The notes beneath the pieces were generated by a model. The model was not told where the DNA came from. It worked only from the letters and a program-made list of their open reading frames with translations, and did not search any database. Position numbers and translations under genes: made by a program. Shown here one piece after another: positions 15,920-23,924 of a DNA stretch of 64,000 nucleotides. Origin of the DNA: Salinivirgaceae bacterium (GTDB taxonomy: Bacteria; Bacteroidota; Bacteroidia; Bacteroidales; SZUA-534). Position 1 is the first letter of the stretch, and the number at the start of each line of letters is the position of its first letter. The DNA is taken from assembly GCA_017527435.1 (NCBI GenBank), contig JAFXQB010000001.1, positions 440,696-504,695 of the forward strand, read 5' to 3'.

Positions 15920-17197
15920 TCAATCCTTTAAACACCCAATTGGCACTACAAGTACTCCATCGTCTCTTTGATAAGGAAAATCGCCAACACCTGTTAGAAT
16001 CATCATAAATGACGGTGATTTCATACGAGAGGTGTCAATGTCGGCCGCCAATTTGACGAGTGATTTTGCACCGTCGTCAATCAGATTGTCACCGCCGAGT
16101 TTTATTTCAATAAGTCCGTAAGAGCCGTTTCGCAAATGAACCACGGCATCGCATTCCAGGCCTTTTTTGTCGCGATAGTGAAACACTTGTCCGTCAAGAG
16201 CATCGGTGTACACGCGAAGGTCGCGGACAGCAAGCGTTTCAAACATCAGTCCCATTGTTTCAAGGTCATTTAAAAGGTCGTCGGGGCTTGCGCCTAATGC
16301 CGCAGTCGATATACTGGGGTCGATGAAATAATGGTTATCGCTTGTGCGGATAGCCGTTTTGCTACGGATGTTAGGATTCCACGCTGGCATATCTTCAATT
16401 ACAAAAATTTTTTTGAGTGCCTTGATGTAGTCGTAAACAGTGTTGTCCGACAAACTGCTTGATTCGTTGGCTTTTAGGTCTTCAAGAATGGTGCCGATGG
16501 TGGCCATTGTCCCTTGGTGGCGGGCATACGAGCGCAAAAGTAGACGCACTCGTTGCGGGTCGCGCTGCACATCATCAACGCGCGATATGTCGCTGTCACA
16601 TACAACATCGTAATAATCAAAGGCTTGAGCAAGCGCATCCGTTTCATTCAAATCCAGTGCGCCTGGCCATCCTCCTCGGCATATCAGATAGGCAAGGCGG
16701 TTAATGTCTATTTGACTGCTGCCCGAAATAGTTTTTTTTTCTGCATCAAACAAGTCCGATAGGCTGACAGTACCTGTTGAATCGCCCGACTCAAACAACG
16801 ACATTGTCCGCATTTTAAGTTTTGCAAAACGACCGGTTCCAGAGTGAAATATCTCATCGGCTGATGGCGGCACGCTGCTTACTGTGAGGATAAAATGCCC
16901 CCAGCCGCCGCGGTGGTCAACTTCAAACCTGACACTGTCCCAAAGCGACGGCGCGATTTGCCATTCGTCAATAAGGCGCGGTATTTCGCCTGTAAGCAGT
17001 TGCCGTACATTCATTTTTGCGGCCTGAAGGTACTGCTGCTTGCGCATAGGGTCGGCCATATACAATATACTTGCTGCTTGCTGTTCGGCAGTCGTAGTCT
17101 TCCCACACCATTTTGGACCTTCTATCAAAACAGCCCCTTTTCTTCTTAATCTTGCAGCCAACATTTGGTCGGCAATGCGTGGTCTGTAAGCGCTCAT
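15920..17197 (-). CDS. AAA-family ATPase with DUF4143 domain
   Basis: 425 residues. N-terminal AAA_14 ATPase domain with Walker A EGPKWCGKTT (26-35) and Walker-B-like IPRLIDEWQ. The sensor segment is TVSSVP rather than the usual TGSS. The C-terminal DUF4143 region (about 200-380) has the restriction-endonuclease-like run GLECDAVVHLRNGSYGLIEIK, with D...E-x-K. Such proteins are widespread in anaerobes, often in mobile or variable regions, and their role is unresolved. It is separate from the OLD gene (343-base gap). Four 23-base tandem repeats lie just upstream. GC is higher than in the OLD gene. Confidence 0.85.
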   Translation of the reverse strand: MSAYRPRIADQMLAARLRRKGAVLIEGPKWCGKTTTAEQQAASILYMADPMRKQQYLQAAKMNVRQLLTGEIPRLIDEWQIAPSLWDSVRFEVDHRGGWGHFILTVSSVPPSADEIFHSGTGRFAKLKMRTMSLFESGDSTGTVSLSDLFDAEKKTISGSSQIDINRLAYLICRGGWPGALDLNETDALAQAFDYYDVVCDSDISRVDDVQRDPQRVRLLLRSYARHQGTMATIGTILEDLKANESSSLSDNTVYDYIKALKKIFVIEDMPAWNPNIRSKTAIRTSDNHYFIDPSISTAALGASPDDLLNDLETMGLMFETLAVRDLRVYTDALDGQVFHYRDKKGLECDAVVHLRNGSYGLIEIKLGGDNLIDDGAKSLVKLAADIDTSRMKSPSFMMILTGVGDFPYQRDDGVLVVPIGCLKD

Positions 17198-17264
17198 AAT
17201 GTATTTTTTAATTCAATGCAAAGTTGATACAAATCAATTGATTATACAAATATTTTAGCATCCA

Positions 17265-17356
17265 TTTGGGAACTTGGCCGATTTTTGTTTGGGAACTTGA
17301 CCGATTTTTGTTTGGGAACTTGGCTTGTTTTTACTTGGGAACCTGACCAGGCATTT
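17265..17356. repeat. Four 23-base tandem repeats (tttgggaacttgrccgattt type)
   Basis: Units at 17265-17287, 17288-17310, 17311-17333 and 17334-17356. The first two differ by one base and the last two are degenerate. They share the core TTGGGAAC(C/T)TG. The array lies 68 bases before the start of the DUF4143 ATPase gene (minus strand). Function is unknown; it could be a protein-binding array or replication-slippage product. Confidence 0.75.
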
Positions 17357-17610
17357 TGACCGGCGTTTTCGGCGTGGACATCAAAACTTCCGAGCTAGCC
17401 ACTATGCGGGGGCTCTCAAATCAATAAAAAAATCAATCATTTGCACAAAAAAAACAATAACACCTTATTATATTCGCACGTATTTTTGCATTTATTAAAC
17501 GTTGAATAAATAGAAAACTATGCATTTCAAAAATCTTTTTTTGAAATGAAAATGAATACTAACAACTTAAATCCAATCTAACACATTATCAAATAACAAA
17601 ACTTACGTTT
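17357..17610 (+). promoter_or_regulatory. Upstream region duplicated from the FKBP gene promoter
   Basis: From about 17425 to 17549 the sequence parallels 18263-18390: atcaatcatttgcacaaaa, caccttattatattcgca and atttattaaacgtt recur in the same order. TATATTCG (17469-17476) resembles a -7 box (TAnnTTTG with one change). The copy includes ATG (17520) followed by codons for HFKNLFLK and TGA, corresponding to the first codons of the FKBP lipoprotein (MNFKNFFLV). It now lies ahead of the gene at 17611. Confidence 0.6.
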
Positions 17611-18183
17611 ATGAAAAAGACTATTGAATTTTTAATGATTGCAGCCGCTTTATTAAGCGCAAACGTCTCATTTGCAAAGGGAAACGATGATTCCAACCAA
17701 TCCGAAAAACGCCCCCGCGAAGTCACTGCTCTCGGTGTCGGCTTTGGTTTCGATTACAGTGGTATTGGTGTGGGATTAACCATCTACCCGCAGAAAAACA
17801 TCGGAGTTTTTGCCAATGGTGGCATCTTTTTAGCCGGACCATCTTACACCGTTGGTTTAAAAGCCCGCTGCGTGACAAAATCGATTATTGACCCTTACGT
17901 TTCGTTCCAATATGGCCACAGTGGAAACGTTTCTGTTATTGATGACGACGGCCACCTTGTCTCCGATAAAGCCAAAATATTCATCAAACCGAATATTGGA
18001 GCAGGCGTCGACATTCATTTCACAAAGAATCTATGCTTGACTACCGGGCTCACATCAAACTTTGCCGTATCCGACATGAGAGATTATATGGACGAACTTG
18101 AAGAAAACGGTGAGGCCGATTTTAGCGACTCCATTGTTCTTCCTTTTGGCATCTCGTGTGGTCTGCGGTGGAGAATACGATAA
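17611..18183 (+). CDS. Small exported beta-barrel-like protein
   Basis: 190 residues with a signal peptide of about 22 residues (ending SFAKG). The mature part has alternating hydrophobic strands with Gly and aromatic residues (GVGFGFDYSGIGVGLTIYPQ, FANGGIFLAGPSYTVGLK) and a final strand ISCGLRWRIR. That is like a short outer-membrane barrel of the OmpA/OmpX type. No family name is assigned. It is monocistronic, with its own terminator at 18212-18246 and a promoter region that copies that of the FKBP gene. Confidence 0.65.
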   Translation: MKKTIEFLMIAAALLSANVSFAKGNDDSNQSEKRPREVTALGVGFGFDYSGIGVGLTIYPQKNIGVFANGGIFLAGPSYTVGLKARCVTKSIIDPYVSFQYGHSGNVSVIDDDGHLVSDKAKIFIKPNIGAGVDIHFTKNLCLTTGLTSNFAVSDMRDYMDELEENGEADFSDSIVLPFGISCGLRWRIR

Positions 18184-18211
18184 AACGCAGAACAAATAAC
18201 TGCTGATTATC

Positions 18212-18246
18212 CGCAGATTGTCCAACACGGACGGTCTGCGTTTTTT
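18212..18246 (+). terminator. Rho-independent terminator of the barrel gene
   Basis: CGCAGATTGTCC and GGACGGTCTGCG pair as a 12-bp stem (two G-T pairs) around a five-base loop, followed directly by TTTTTT at 18241-18246. It begins 29 bases after the stop codon. Confidence 0.85.
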
Positions 18247-18360
18247 ATGCAATGCAAATCCACAAAAAAATCAATCATTTGCACAAAAAACGGCAACACC
18301 TTATTATATTCGCATGCTTTTTTAAAGAACATTTATTAAACGTTTAATAAACATAAAATT

Positions 18361-19344
18361 ATGAATTTCAAAAACTTTTTCCTGGTAGGCGCACTTGTGG
18401 CATCATTGGCAGCGTGCGGCTCATCGTACAAATCGCAAACTAAAATCGAAACTAGAGCTGACTCGGTAGCATACCTGATGGGCGCCATCGACGGCGGCAG
18501 ACAGAAAGCCACCTATGAGCATTTCGGACTCGACACTTTGCTTGATTTCGATACCTATTTCGATGCTTTCTACAGAGCTAGCAATCAGAAATCACTGAAA
18601 TACGAACTCGATTCGGCTGGTGATGCAATGCTTTCAAAATTCACAAATATCATTCAGCTGCAAACTCAAAAGGTGAAGAATGACACAACTGGGAACGTAG
18701 AGCCAATCTATTTCCCAAAATCGCAGATTGACTCTGCCAGCTACCTGCTTGGTGTTGCCGACGGCAAAAATCTTGGCGAAGGCTATCGTCAGTCGGGACT
18801 CGACTCGGTAGGCATCAAATTCTGCTTCTACTATGAAGGTTTCCGTGAAGCCAACCAAGAGTCAAAAACCCGCATCAACGCTGACCAATACGGCACCATG
18901 ATTAATGACTTCTTTGCCGAAATCCGCGAGAAGGAACTTATGGAACAGTTTGGCGCCAACAAACGCGAAGGCGAAGAATTTCTTGCCAAGAACAAGGCTA
19001 GCGAAGATGTCATCACCACCGAATCTGGTCTGCAATACACCATTCTTAAGGAAGGTAACGGCCCGAAACCGACAATAAACAATATGGTCAAAGTTCACTA
19101 CACAGGAATGCTTCTCGACAGCACGGTGTTCGACAGCAGTGTTGAGCGTGGCGAACCGGCCGTGTTTGGTGTTGGTCAGGTAATTCCGGGCTGGACTGAA
19201 GCTTTGCTGTCGATGCCTGTCGGCTCTAAATGGAAACTGTTTATCCCGCAAGAACTTGCATATGGTGCAAATGGCGCAGGACGAATGATCAAACCTTTCA
19301 GCTTGCTGATTTTCGAAGTTGAGCTGCTTGAAATCGAGAAATAA
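18361..19344 (+). CDS. FKBP-type peptidyl-prolyl isomerase lipoprotein
   Basis: 327 residues. Lipobox SLAAC (C19). The N-terminal half contains two FkpA/Mip-type helical dimerisation units (AYLMGAIDGGRQ at about 38 and SYLLGVADGKNLG at about 126). The C-terminal FKBP domain (about 220-327) has VKVHYTGMLLDSTVFDSS, VIPGWTEALLSMPVG and the final LLIFEVELLEI. Catalyses prolyl cis-trans isomerisation and acts as a periplasmic folding helper, lipid-anchored. Its promoter region and first codons are duplicated upstream at 17425-17549. The SDR gene follows 27 bases later and may be co-transcribed. Confidence 0.9.
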   Translation: MNFKNFFLVGALVASLAACGSSYKSQTKIETRADSVAYLMGAIDGGRQKATYEHFGLDTLLDFDTYFDAFYRASNQKSLKYELDSAGDAMLSKFTNIIQLQTQKVKNDTTGNVEPIYFPKSQIDSASYLLGVADGKNLGEGYRQSGLDSVGIKFCFYYEGFREANQESKTRINADQYGTMINDFFAEIREKELMEQFGANKREGEEFLAKNKASEDVITTESGLQYTILKEGNGPKPTINNMVKVHYTGMLLDSTVFDSSVERGEPAVFGVGQVIPGWTEALLSMPVGSKWKLFIPQELAYGANGAGRMIKPFSLLIFEVELLEIEK

Positions 19345-19371
19345 ACCATTCATTATCACTATTTTGCAAAG

Positions 19372-20169
19372 ATGAATTTCGACGAAAAAACATTCTGGAT
19401 AACAGGCGCGTCGTCGGGCATTGGTGAAGGTGTGGCCTACGAGCTGGCCAAACACCGCACCCGGCTGATTCTGTCGGGGCGGAATGAGGAAGCCCTTGCC
19501 CGCGTTGCCGACCGCTGCCAGACACTTGGCGCCGCCACACGCATCGAAGCCTTCGACCTGACCGATTACGAGCGTATGCAGGCCGCTGTTGACAGCGTGC
19601 TTGCCGATGGTGTCAAAATCGATGGTCTGATGAACTTTGGCGGCATCAGCCAACGGTCGTTAGCCGTGGAAACGCCCGTCGAAATTGACCGCAAAGTGAT
19701 GGAAATAAACTTTTTCGGCACCATTGCCATAACCAAGGCACTTCTGCCGCATATGATTGCGAACGGCGGTGGTCTGATTGTAGTAACTTCTAGTGTTGTA
19801 GGCAAATACGGAATCACATTCCGTTCAGCCTACTCGGCGTCAAAGCACGCGCTGCACGGATTCTTCGAAAGTTTGCGCGCCGAAACTGCCGGAAAGAACA
19901 TCCAAATCACCATTCTTGAACCGGGCCGTATCGCAACCAACGTGTCGCTGAACGCCATCACAAAAACAGGCGAGAAATACGGCATTATGGACAAAGGCCA
20001 GGCGGCAGGAATGTCGGCCGAAGAGTCGGCGCGGATTATTCTGCGGGCTGTGCGCCGCGGCAAAAAGGAAGTGCTCTACGGCGGCAAGGCCACTCTGCTG
20101 GTCCACATCCGCAAGTGGCTGCCGGGGCTGTTCTATTTCCTGGCATCAAGAGTTGATTCAACAAAATAG
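19372..20169 (+). CDS. Short-chain dehydrogenase/reductase
   Basis: 265 residues. Classical SDR: NAD(P)-binding GASSGIGEG near the N-terminus (residues 8-16), NFGGIS (NAG equivalent), catalytic Ser in VVTSSVVGK and the Y-x-x-x-K motif in YSASKHALHG. The C-terminal tail LLVHIRKWLPGLFYFLASRV is hydrophobic and may touch the membrane, as in DHRS7-like lipid or steroid dehydrogenases. The substrate is unknown. It lies 27 bases downstream of the FKBP gene. The start is the Met before FDEKTFWITG. Confidence 0.85.
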   Translation: MNFDEKTFWITGASSGIGEGVAYELAKHRTRLILSGRNEEALARVADRCQTLGAATRIEAFDLTDYERMQAAVDSVLADGVKIDGLMNFGGISQRSLAVETPVEIDRKVMEINFFGTIAITKALLPHMIANGGGLIVVTSSVVGKYGITFRSAYSASKHALHGFFESLRAETAGKNIQITILEPGRIATNVSLNAITKTGEKYGIMDKGQAAGMSAEESARIILRAVRRGKKEVLYGGKATLLVHIRKWLPGLFYFLASRVDSTK

Positions 20170-20186
20170 TGATAAATGACAAGACC

Positions 20187-20214
20187 GTAGAGACGCGGCG
20201 CGTCACGTTTCTAC
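20187..20214. repeat. Extragenic hairpin, gtagagacgc ... tttctac
   Basis: The sequence gtagagacgcggcgcgtcac with trailing gtttctac can fold through GTAGAGACG and CGTTTCTAC. It belongs with the gtaggga...tcc hairpins at 56109-56196, a scattered extragenic family common in Bacteroidota. It lies between the SDR and VOC genes. Confidence 0.6.
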
Positions 20215-20253
20215 ATAATCAATTCAACGATTAACCGATTAAACAAAAAAGAT

Positions 20254-21321
20254 ATGGCACATCAAATTAACGGTATTCAGCAGATGGGCGTCGGTGTTCC
20301 GAACGTTCTGGAAGGCTGGGAATGGTACAACAAGAATTTCGGAATGGACGTGAAGGTGTTCGACGAAGCCGCTGTGGCAAAACTGATGTTGCCGCACACT
20401 GGCGGGAAAGAGCGCAAGCGCCGCGCAATCTTCGCCCTGAATATGCAGGGCGGCGGCGGTTTCGAGATTTGGCAGCATACCGGCAAAACGCCCGAGATGC
20501 CAAAATTCGAAATCCAGATTGGCGACCTTGGCGTCTGCATTGCGAAAATGAAGACTGCCGACATTCACAAAGCATACAACACCTTCAGCAGCAAAGGCTT
20601 GGACCTTCTGACATCGGTCGAGAAAGACCCCGCAGGAACCGAGCACTTCTATATGAAGGACCTGTACGGCAATCTTTGGGAATTTGTGCAGGAATCGTCG
20701 ATTTTCACAAGCACAAAGGCTGTGAATGGCGGCGTTTTCGGCGGTGTTGTGGGTGTTAAGAACATCGACGAAAGTCTGCCCGTTTACCGCGACATTCTGG
20801 GCTACGATAAAGTTGTTTACGATCAGGAAGACGTGTTTGCCGACTGGGGCGGCGTTCCTGGCAGCGGCAACCGCTACCGCCGTATGCTGCTCGCGCAGAC
20901 GAGCGAAGGCCACGGTGCTTTCTCGCCGGTGTTTGGCAAATCGCAGATTGAGCTTGTTCAAGTGCTCGACCGCGAACCGAAGGGCATCTTCGACGGCCGC
21001 ATCTGGGGCGATCCGGGCTACATTCAAATCTGCTACGACATTGCCAATATGGACGACCTGCGCGAGTTCGTGAAGTCGAAAGGATTCCCATTCACCGTTG
21101 ACAGCACGCGCGCCGGCAACACCTTCGATATGGGTGAGGCCGCCGGTAGCTTCGCCTACATTCAGGCACCCGAAGGCACGCTCATTGAGTTCGTTGAGAC
21201 TCACAAAGTGCCGATTGTCAAGAAGTTGGGCTTGGTTATCGACCTGCACAAGCGCGGTATGGACAAGCCGCTTCCGCGATGGCTGCTGAAAATGTTCGCG
21301 TTGAAGAGAGTGAAATTCTAA
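20254..21321 (+). CDS. VOC (glyoxalase/dioxygenase-like) superfamily protein
   Basis: 355 residues with two vicinal-oxygen-chelate modules. The first (residues 1-150) opens INGIQQMGVGVPNVLEGWEW with the metal-type E in GTEHFYMKDLYGNLWEFVQE. The second (about 160-330) has VGVKNIDESLPVYRDILGYD and ends EGTLIEFVETHKV. The protein resembles extradiol dioxygenases and HPPD-type enzymes in length, but the substrate is not evident. The start ATG follows an A-rich leader. A bidirectional terminator at 21340-21355 closes the gene and the converging GH51 gene. Confidence 0.75.
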   Translation: MAHQINGIQQMGVGVPNVLEGWEWYNKNFGMDVKVFDEAAVAKLMLPHTGGKERKRRAIFALNMQGGGGFEIWQHTGKTPEMPKFEIQIGDLGVCIAKMKTADIHKAYNTFSSKGLDLLTSVEKDPAGTEHFYMKDLYGNLWEFVQESSIFTSTKAVNGGVFGGVVGVKNIDESLPVYRDILGYDKVVYDQEDVFADWGGVPGSGNRYRRMLLAQTSEGHGAFSPVFGKSQIELVQVLDREPKGIFDGRIWGDPGYIQICYDIANMDDLREFVKSKGFPFTVDSTRAGNTFDMGEAAGSFAYIQAPEGTLIEFVETHKVPIVKKLGLVIDLHKRGMDKPLPRWLLKMFALKRVKF

Positions 21322-21333
21322 ACTCTATCAATA

Positions 21334-21361
21334 AAAAAAGGACGCGCCTGCGTCCTTTTTT
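21334..21361. terminator. Bidirectional terminator between VOC and GH51 genes
   Basis: GGACGC (21340-21345) pairs with GCGTCC (21350-21355) around a four-base loop. A-tract before and T-tract after let it work for the plus-strand VOC gene and the converging minus-strand gene. Confidence 0.85.
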
Positions 21362-21377
21362 ATTTTATCGTCCTTTT

Positions 21378-22922
21378 TTATTTCGACATCTGAATCTTGA
21401 CCACCGACATTGCCGGCATATCAACCTTCAAAACGCCTTTAACCGGTTTCTTAACATCGAACGGCTTGAGCGTAATCTTTTCGGCTTGACCGAAATCGTT
21501 GTAATCGTTCATTTTGCTTGCCGTAACAATCTCTCCTTTAAGCGTTTTTGCAGCCAACTGGCCAATCTCAACATCAACAGTTTCGCCCTTGTTCGGGTTC
21601 AGATTGACGAGCGTGAGCGTCACCACACCGTCTTTCTCTGAAGCCGAAGCGCAAATTGTTTTGGTCGATTTGCCTTCGAATGTGTACTTATTGCTCTGAA
21701 CGTCAGTCGGTATCAACTTCGCGCCCTGGTGGTCGGCGTACATTTTGAAAACGTAGTATGTCGGCGTGAGCACCATCTGCTCGTCCTTTGTCAGGATAAC
21801 CGCCTGCAACACATTGACCATCTGTGCGATATTGGCCATCTGCACGCGCTCGGCGTGGTTGTTGAAAATGTTCAAGCCCATACCTGCCACAATGGCGTCG
21901 CGCATTGTGTTCTGCTGATAAAGGAAGCCAGGATTGGTACCAGGCTCAACATCGTACCAGCAGCCCCACTCGTCGAAAATCACGCCCACCTCGTTGTTCG
22001 GGTCGTACTTCTGCATAATGCCAATGTGAAGGTCGAGCAGGCTGTCCATCGCCCACGCCTCACTCACGGTCGAGTACCACAAATCTTCTTTGAAATCGGT
22101 GGCCGACCCCTTCGAGCCCGTCCAGGTGTTGATTGGCAGAGTGTATTTGTGCAGTGACAGACCTTGTGTGATACTGTGCTGTTTTTCAGTCTTTTTCATC
22201 AGCACTTCGGTCCAGTTGGGGTCGTCGGCAGTGGCACCGCAAGCAATGCGGTAAGGCGCGCCGCCGCAGAAGGTTGCAAAACGACGGTAAAGGTCGGCGT
22301 AGTATTCAGGTTCCATATTGCCGCCGCAGCCCCAGTTCTCGTTGCCAATGCCGAAATATTTCACGTTCCACGGGTCCTCGCGGCCGTTCTGCTTGCGCAG
22401 TTGCGTCATCGGGCTCTCGTTGGCCGAAGTTATGTACTCAACCCATTCGGCAGCCTCGCGAATATCGCCCGAGCCCACGTTTAGGTTCACGTAAGCATCG
22501 CAACCAAGCAGTTCGCAGAAGTCGAGAAACTCGTGCGTACCGAAACTGTTGTCCTCAGTCACGCCGCCCCAGTTGGTGTTGATAATCGACGGGCGTTTCT
22601 CTTTCGGGCCAATGCCGTCTTTCCAGTGATAGGTGTCGGCAAAGCAACCGCCTGGCCAGCGCAGCACAGGAATTTTCAACGCTTTGAGCGCTTCAACCAC
22701 GTCGTTGCGGTAACCATTGGTGTTTGGAATCTTCGAGTCGGCACCCACATAAATGCCGCCATAAATACAATGTCCAAGGTGCTCGGCAAAGTGTCCGTAA
22801 ATGTCTTTGCTAATGGTTTGTTTAGCATTTTCGGGGTGAAGAACGATTTTGTTCTGGGCCGAAATGAATGTTGCCCCGCATACCAGCGAAGCTGCCGCGA
22901 TAGTTTTAATGATAAGTTTCAT
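21378..22922 (-). CDS. Secreted alpha-L-arabinofuranosidase (GH51)
   Basis: 514 residues from the ATG at 22922, chosen because MKLIIKTIAAASLVCGATF is a signal peptide; an in-frame extension to 23060 would bury it. The (beta/alpha)8 catalytic domain opens DIYGHFAEHLGHCIYGGIYV and has the general acid/base Glu in FGIGNENWGCGG and the nucleophile Glu in VIFDEWGCW. The C-terminal beta domain runs from about 400 to the end. Removes arabinose side chains from arabinoxylan or arabinan in the periplasm or at the surface, pointing to plant-polysaccharide use. It stands alone, not in a SusCD locus. Confidence 0.92.
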   Translation of the reverse strand: MKLIIKTIAAASLVCGATFISAQNKIVLHPENAKQTISKDIYGHFAEHLGHCIYGGIYVGADSKIPNTNGYRNDVVEALKALKIPVLRWPGGCFADTYHWKDGIGPKEKRPSIINTNWGGVTEDNSFGTHEFLDFCELLGCDAYVNLNVGSGDIREAAEWVEYITSANESPMTQLRKQNGREDPWNVKYFGIGNENWGCGGNMEPEYYADLYRRFATFCGGAPYRIACGATADDPNWTEVLMKKTEKQHSITQGLSLHKYTLPINTWTGSKGSATDFKEDLWYSTVSEAWAMDSLLDLHIGIMQKYDPNNEVGVIFDEWGCWYDVEPGTNPGFLYQQNTMRDAIVAGMGLNIFNNHAERVQMANIAQMVNVLQAVILTKDEQMVLTPTYYVFKMYADHQGAKLIPTDVQSNKYTFEGKSTKTICASASEKDGVVTLTLVNLNPNKGETVDVEIGQLAAKTLKGEIVTASKMNDYNDFGQAEKITLKPFDVKKPVKGVLKVDMPAMSVVKIQMSK

Positions 22923-23248
22923 AATCAGTAATTTAACAATAAATTGATTTTCTGTTTCAAAAATTTTGTGCAAGATAATCGAACTTTTGAAAGTTCTCAA
23001 GGTTTTATCGTTTGCGTAATGATTCGTATCGATTTCGTTAAAACTGCGTGTAAAATGCAAAAATTCTCGCGAAATCTGACGGCAACTTTCCGGCGCTAAT
23101 TGGTTTTACCGACCTTTAGGTTGATTACTATTCACGTTGCCATTTTATAAACCACCCAAAATCAGCACGTTATCTTTAGCTTGATTTTATTCAAAAAAAA
23201 GCGCTGCGGATTATTGCCATTTTAAGTTTTTTCTACCTTTGCACCGCT
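22923..23248. other. Intergenic region upstream of GH51 and tRNA-Lys
   Basis: About 325 bases with no supportable gene. It contains the tRNA promoter element at 23234-23241 and AT-rich sequence. No repeat or clear promoter for the GH51 gene was seen. Confidence 0.5.
23234..23241 (+). promoter_or_regulatory. -7 element TACCTTTG of the tRNA-Lys gene
   Basis: TACCTTTG fits TAnnTTTG exactly and ends seven bases before the first base of tRNA-Lys, so transcription would start almost at the mature 5' end. A TATTG lies 17 bases upstream in the -33 area. Confidence 0.7.
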
Positions 23249-23324
23249 GACTCGCTAGCTCAGCTGGTAGAGCAACAGACTCTTAATCTGTGGGTCCAGG
23301 GTTCGATCCCCTGGCGGGTCACCA
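23249..23324 (+). tRNA. tRNA-Lys (anticodon CTT)
   Basis: 76 bases with encoded CCA. Acceptor GACTCGC/GCGGGTC (one G-T pair), D-arm GCTCAGCTGGTAGAGC, anticodon stem ACAGA/TCTGT with loop CTCTTAA giving anticodon CTT, and T-arm CCAGGGTTCGATCCCCTGG. Decodes AAG. A terminator hairpin follows directly. Confidence 0.95.
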
Positions 23325-23330
23325 AGGGAA

Positions 23331-23360
23331 AAAGGAAACCAAATGCGGTTTCCTTTTGTT
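23331..23360 (+). terminator. Terminator after tRNA-Lys
   Basis: AAAAGGAAACC pairs with GGTTTCCTTTT around a short loop (caaatgc), followed by a short T-rich stretch. It starts a few bases after the CCA end of the tRNA. Confidence 0.7.
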
Positions 23361-23393
23361 GTTTATAGCGAATCATTTCTTCCTCTTTAAAAC

Positions 23394-23432
23394 AAAAAAA
23401 AAGCGCAACTGACTAAATGCCTTTTGCGCTTT
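23394..23432 (-). terminator. Terminator of the tmRNA gene
   Basis: On the minus strand AAAGCGCAA pairs with TTGCGCTTT and is followed by a run of Ts (23394-23403 as A on the plus strand). It lies seven bases beyond the tmRNA 3' end. Confidence 0.75.
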
Positions 23433-23438
23433 AAATTG

Positions 23439-23830
23439 TGGAGCTGCCGGGATTTGAACCCGGGTCCAGACAAGGAAACCATGAGCTTTCTACACGCTTA
23501 GCTCCGACTTGGTTTTCGTGCGTCGGCCGGATCAAAGCCACCTACCAACGCCTTATCCTCAAAATCTCACCCGCATTACGAGGCTAATGCGAGCCAGTCC
23601 CGAATTGCTGCACATCAGAATCGGCGAGCCTCAAGACAAGGGCTTCCGCGATGCGTCTTGTCCCAGCTCCTTGAGCCGGGATTAGGCCAATCTACTATAC
23701 TTCGATTAGGCGGCAAGAGCGTAAGAATTTTCGCCAGTTATAGTTTTGTGTCCGGGATTTACGGGCCGGTTTCACTGCTCCCGACGTGCTTACCCACCAT
23801 TTCATCTTGCTGTCAAATCCAATCAACCCC
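23439..23830 (-). ncRNA. ssrA: Transfer-messenger RNA
   Basis: About 392 bases. The 5' end GGGGTTG pairs with 3' CAGCTCC, and the T-arm GGTTCAAATCCCGGC... is tRNA-like. The internal tag frame at 23706-23735 reads GENSYALAA then TAA. The 3' CCA is not encoded (ACAA). Rescues stalled ribosomes with SmpB and tags the incomplete protein for proteolysis. One-piece, standard Bacteroidota architecture. It converges on tRNA-Lys, with its own terminator between. Confidence 0.92.
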
Positions 23831-23924
23831 AAAATGACACCGCAAAATTAAGCAAAAACGACACACATTATTGAACCCGCGTGTCATTTAAAAGATTATA
23901 TTGCAAAATAATTTGATTGCAAGA

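Noticed and set aside
13825..17197. Gabija system (GajA plus GajB)
   Set aside because: The OLD protein fits GajA-like architecture, but no UvrD-type GajB helicase is adjacent; the neighbouring ATPase is DUF4143 type.
20239..21249. Long minus-strand frame opposite the VOC gene
   Set aside because: The plus-strand frame encodes a clear two-module VOC protein; the antisense frame has no recognised domain.
22923..23060. N-terminal extension of the GH51 gene to 23060
   Set aside because: It would place about 46 hydrophilic residues ahead of a normal signal peptide; the ATG at 22922 is preferred.
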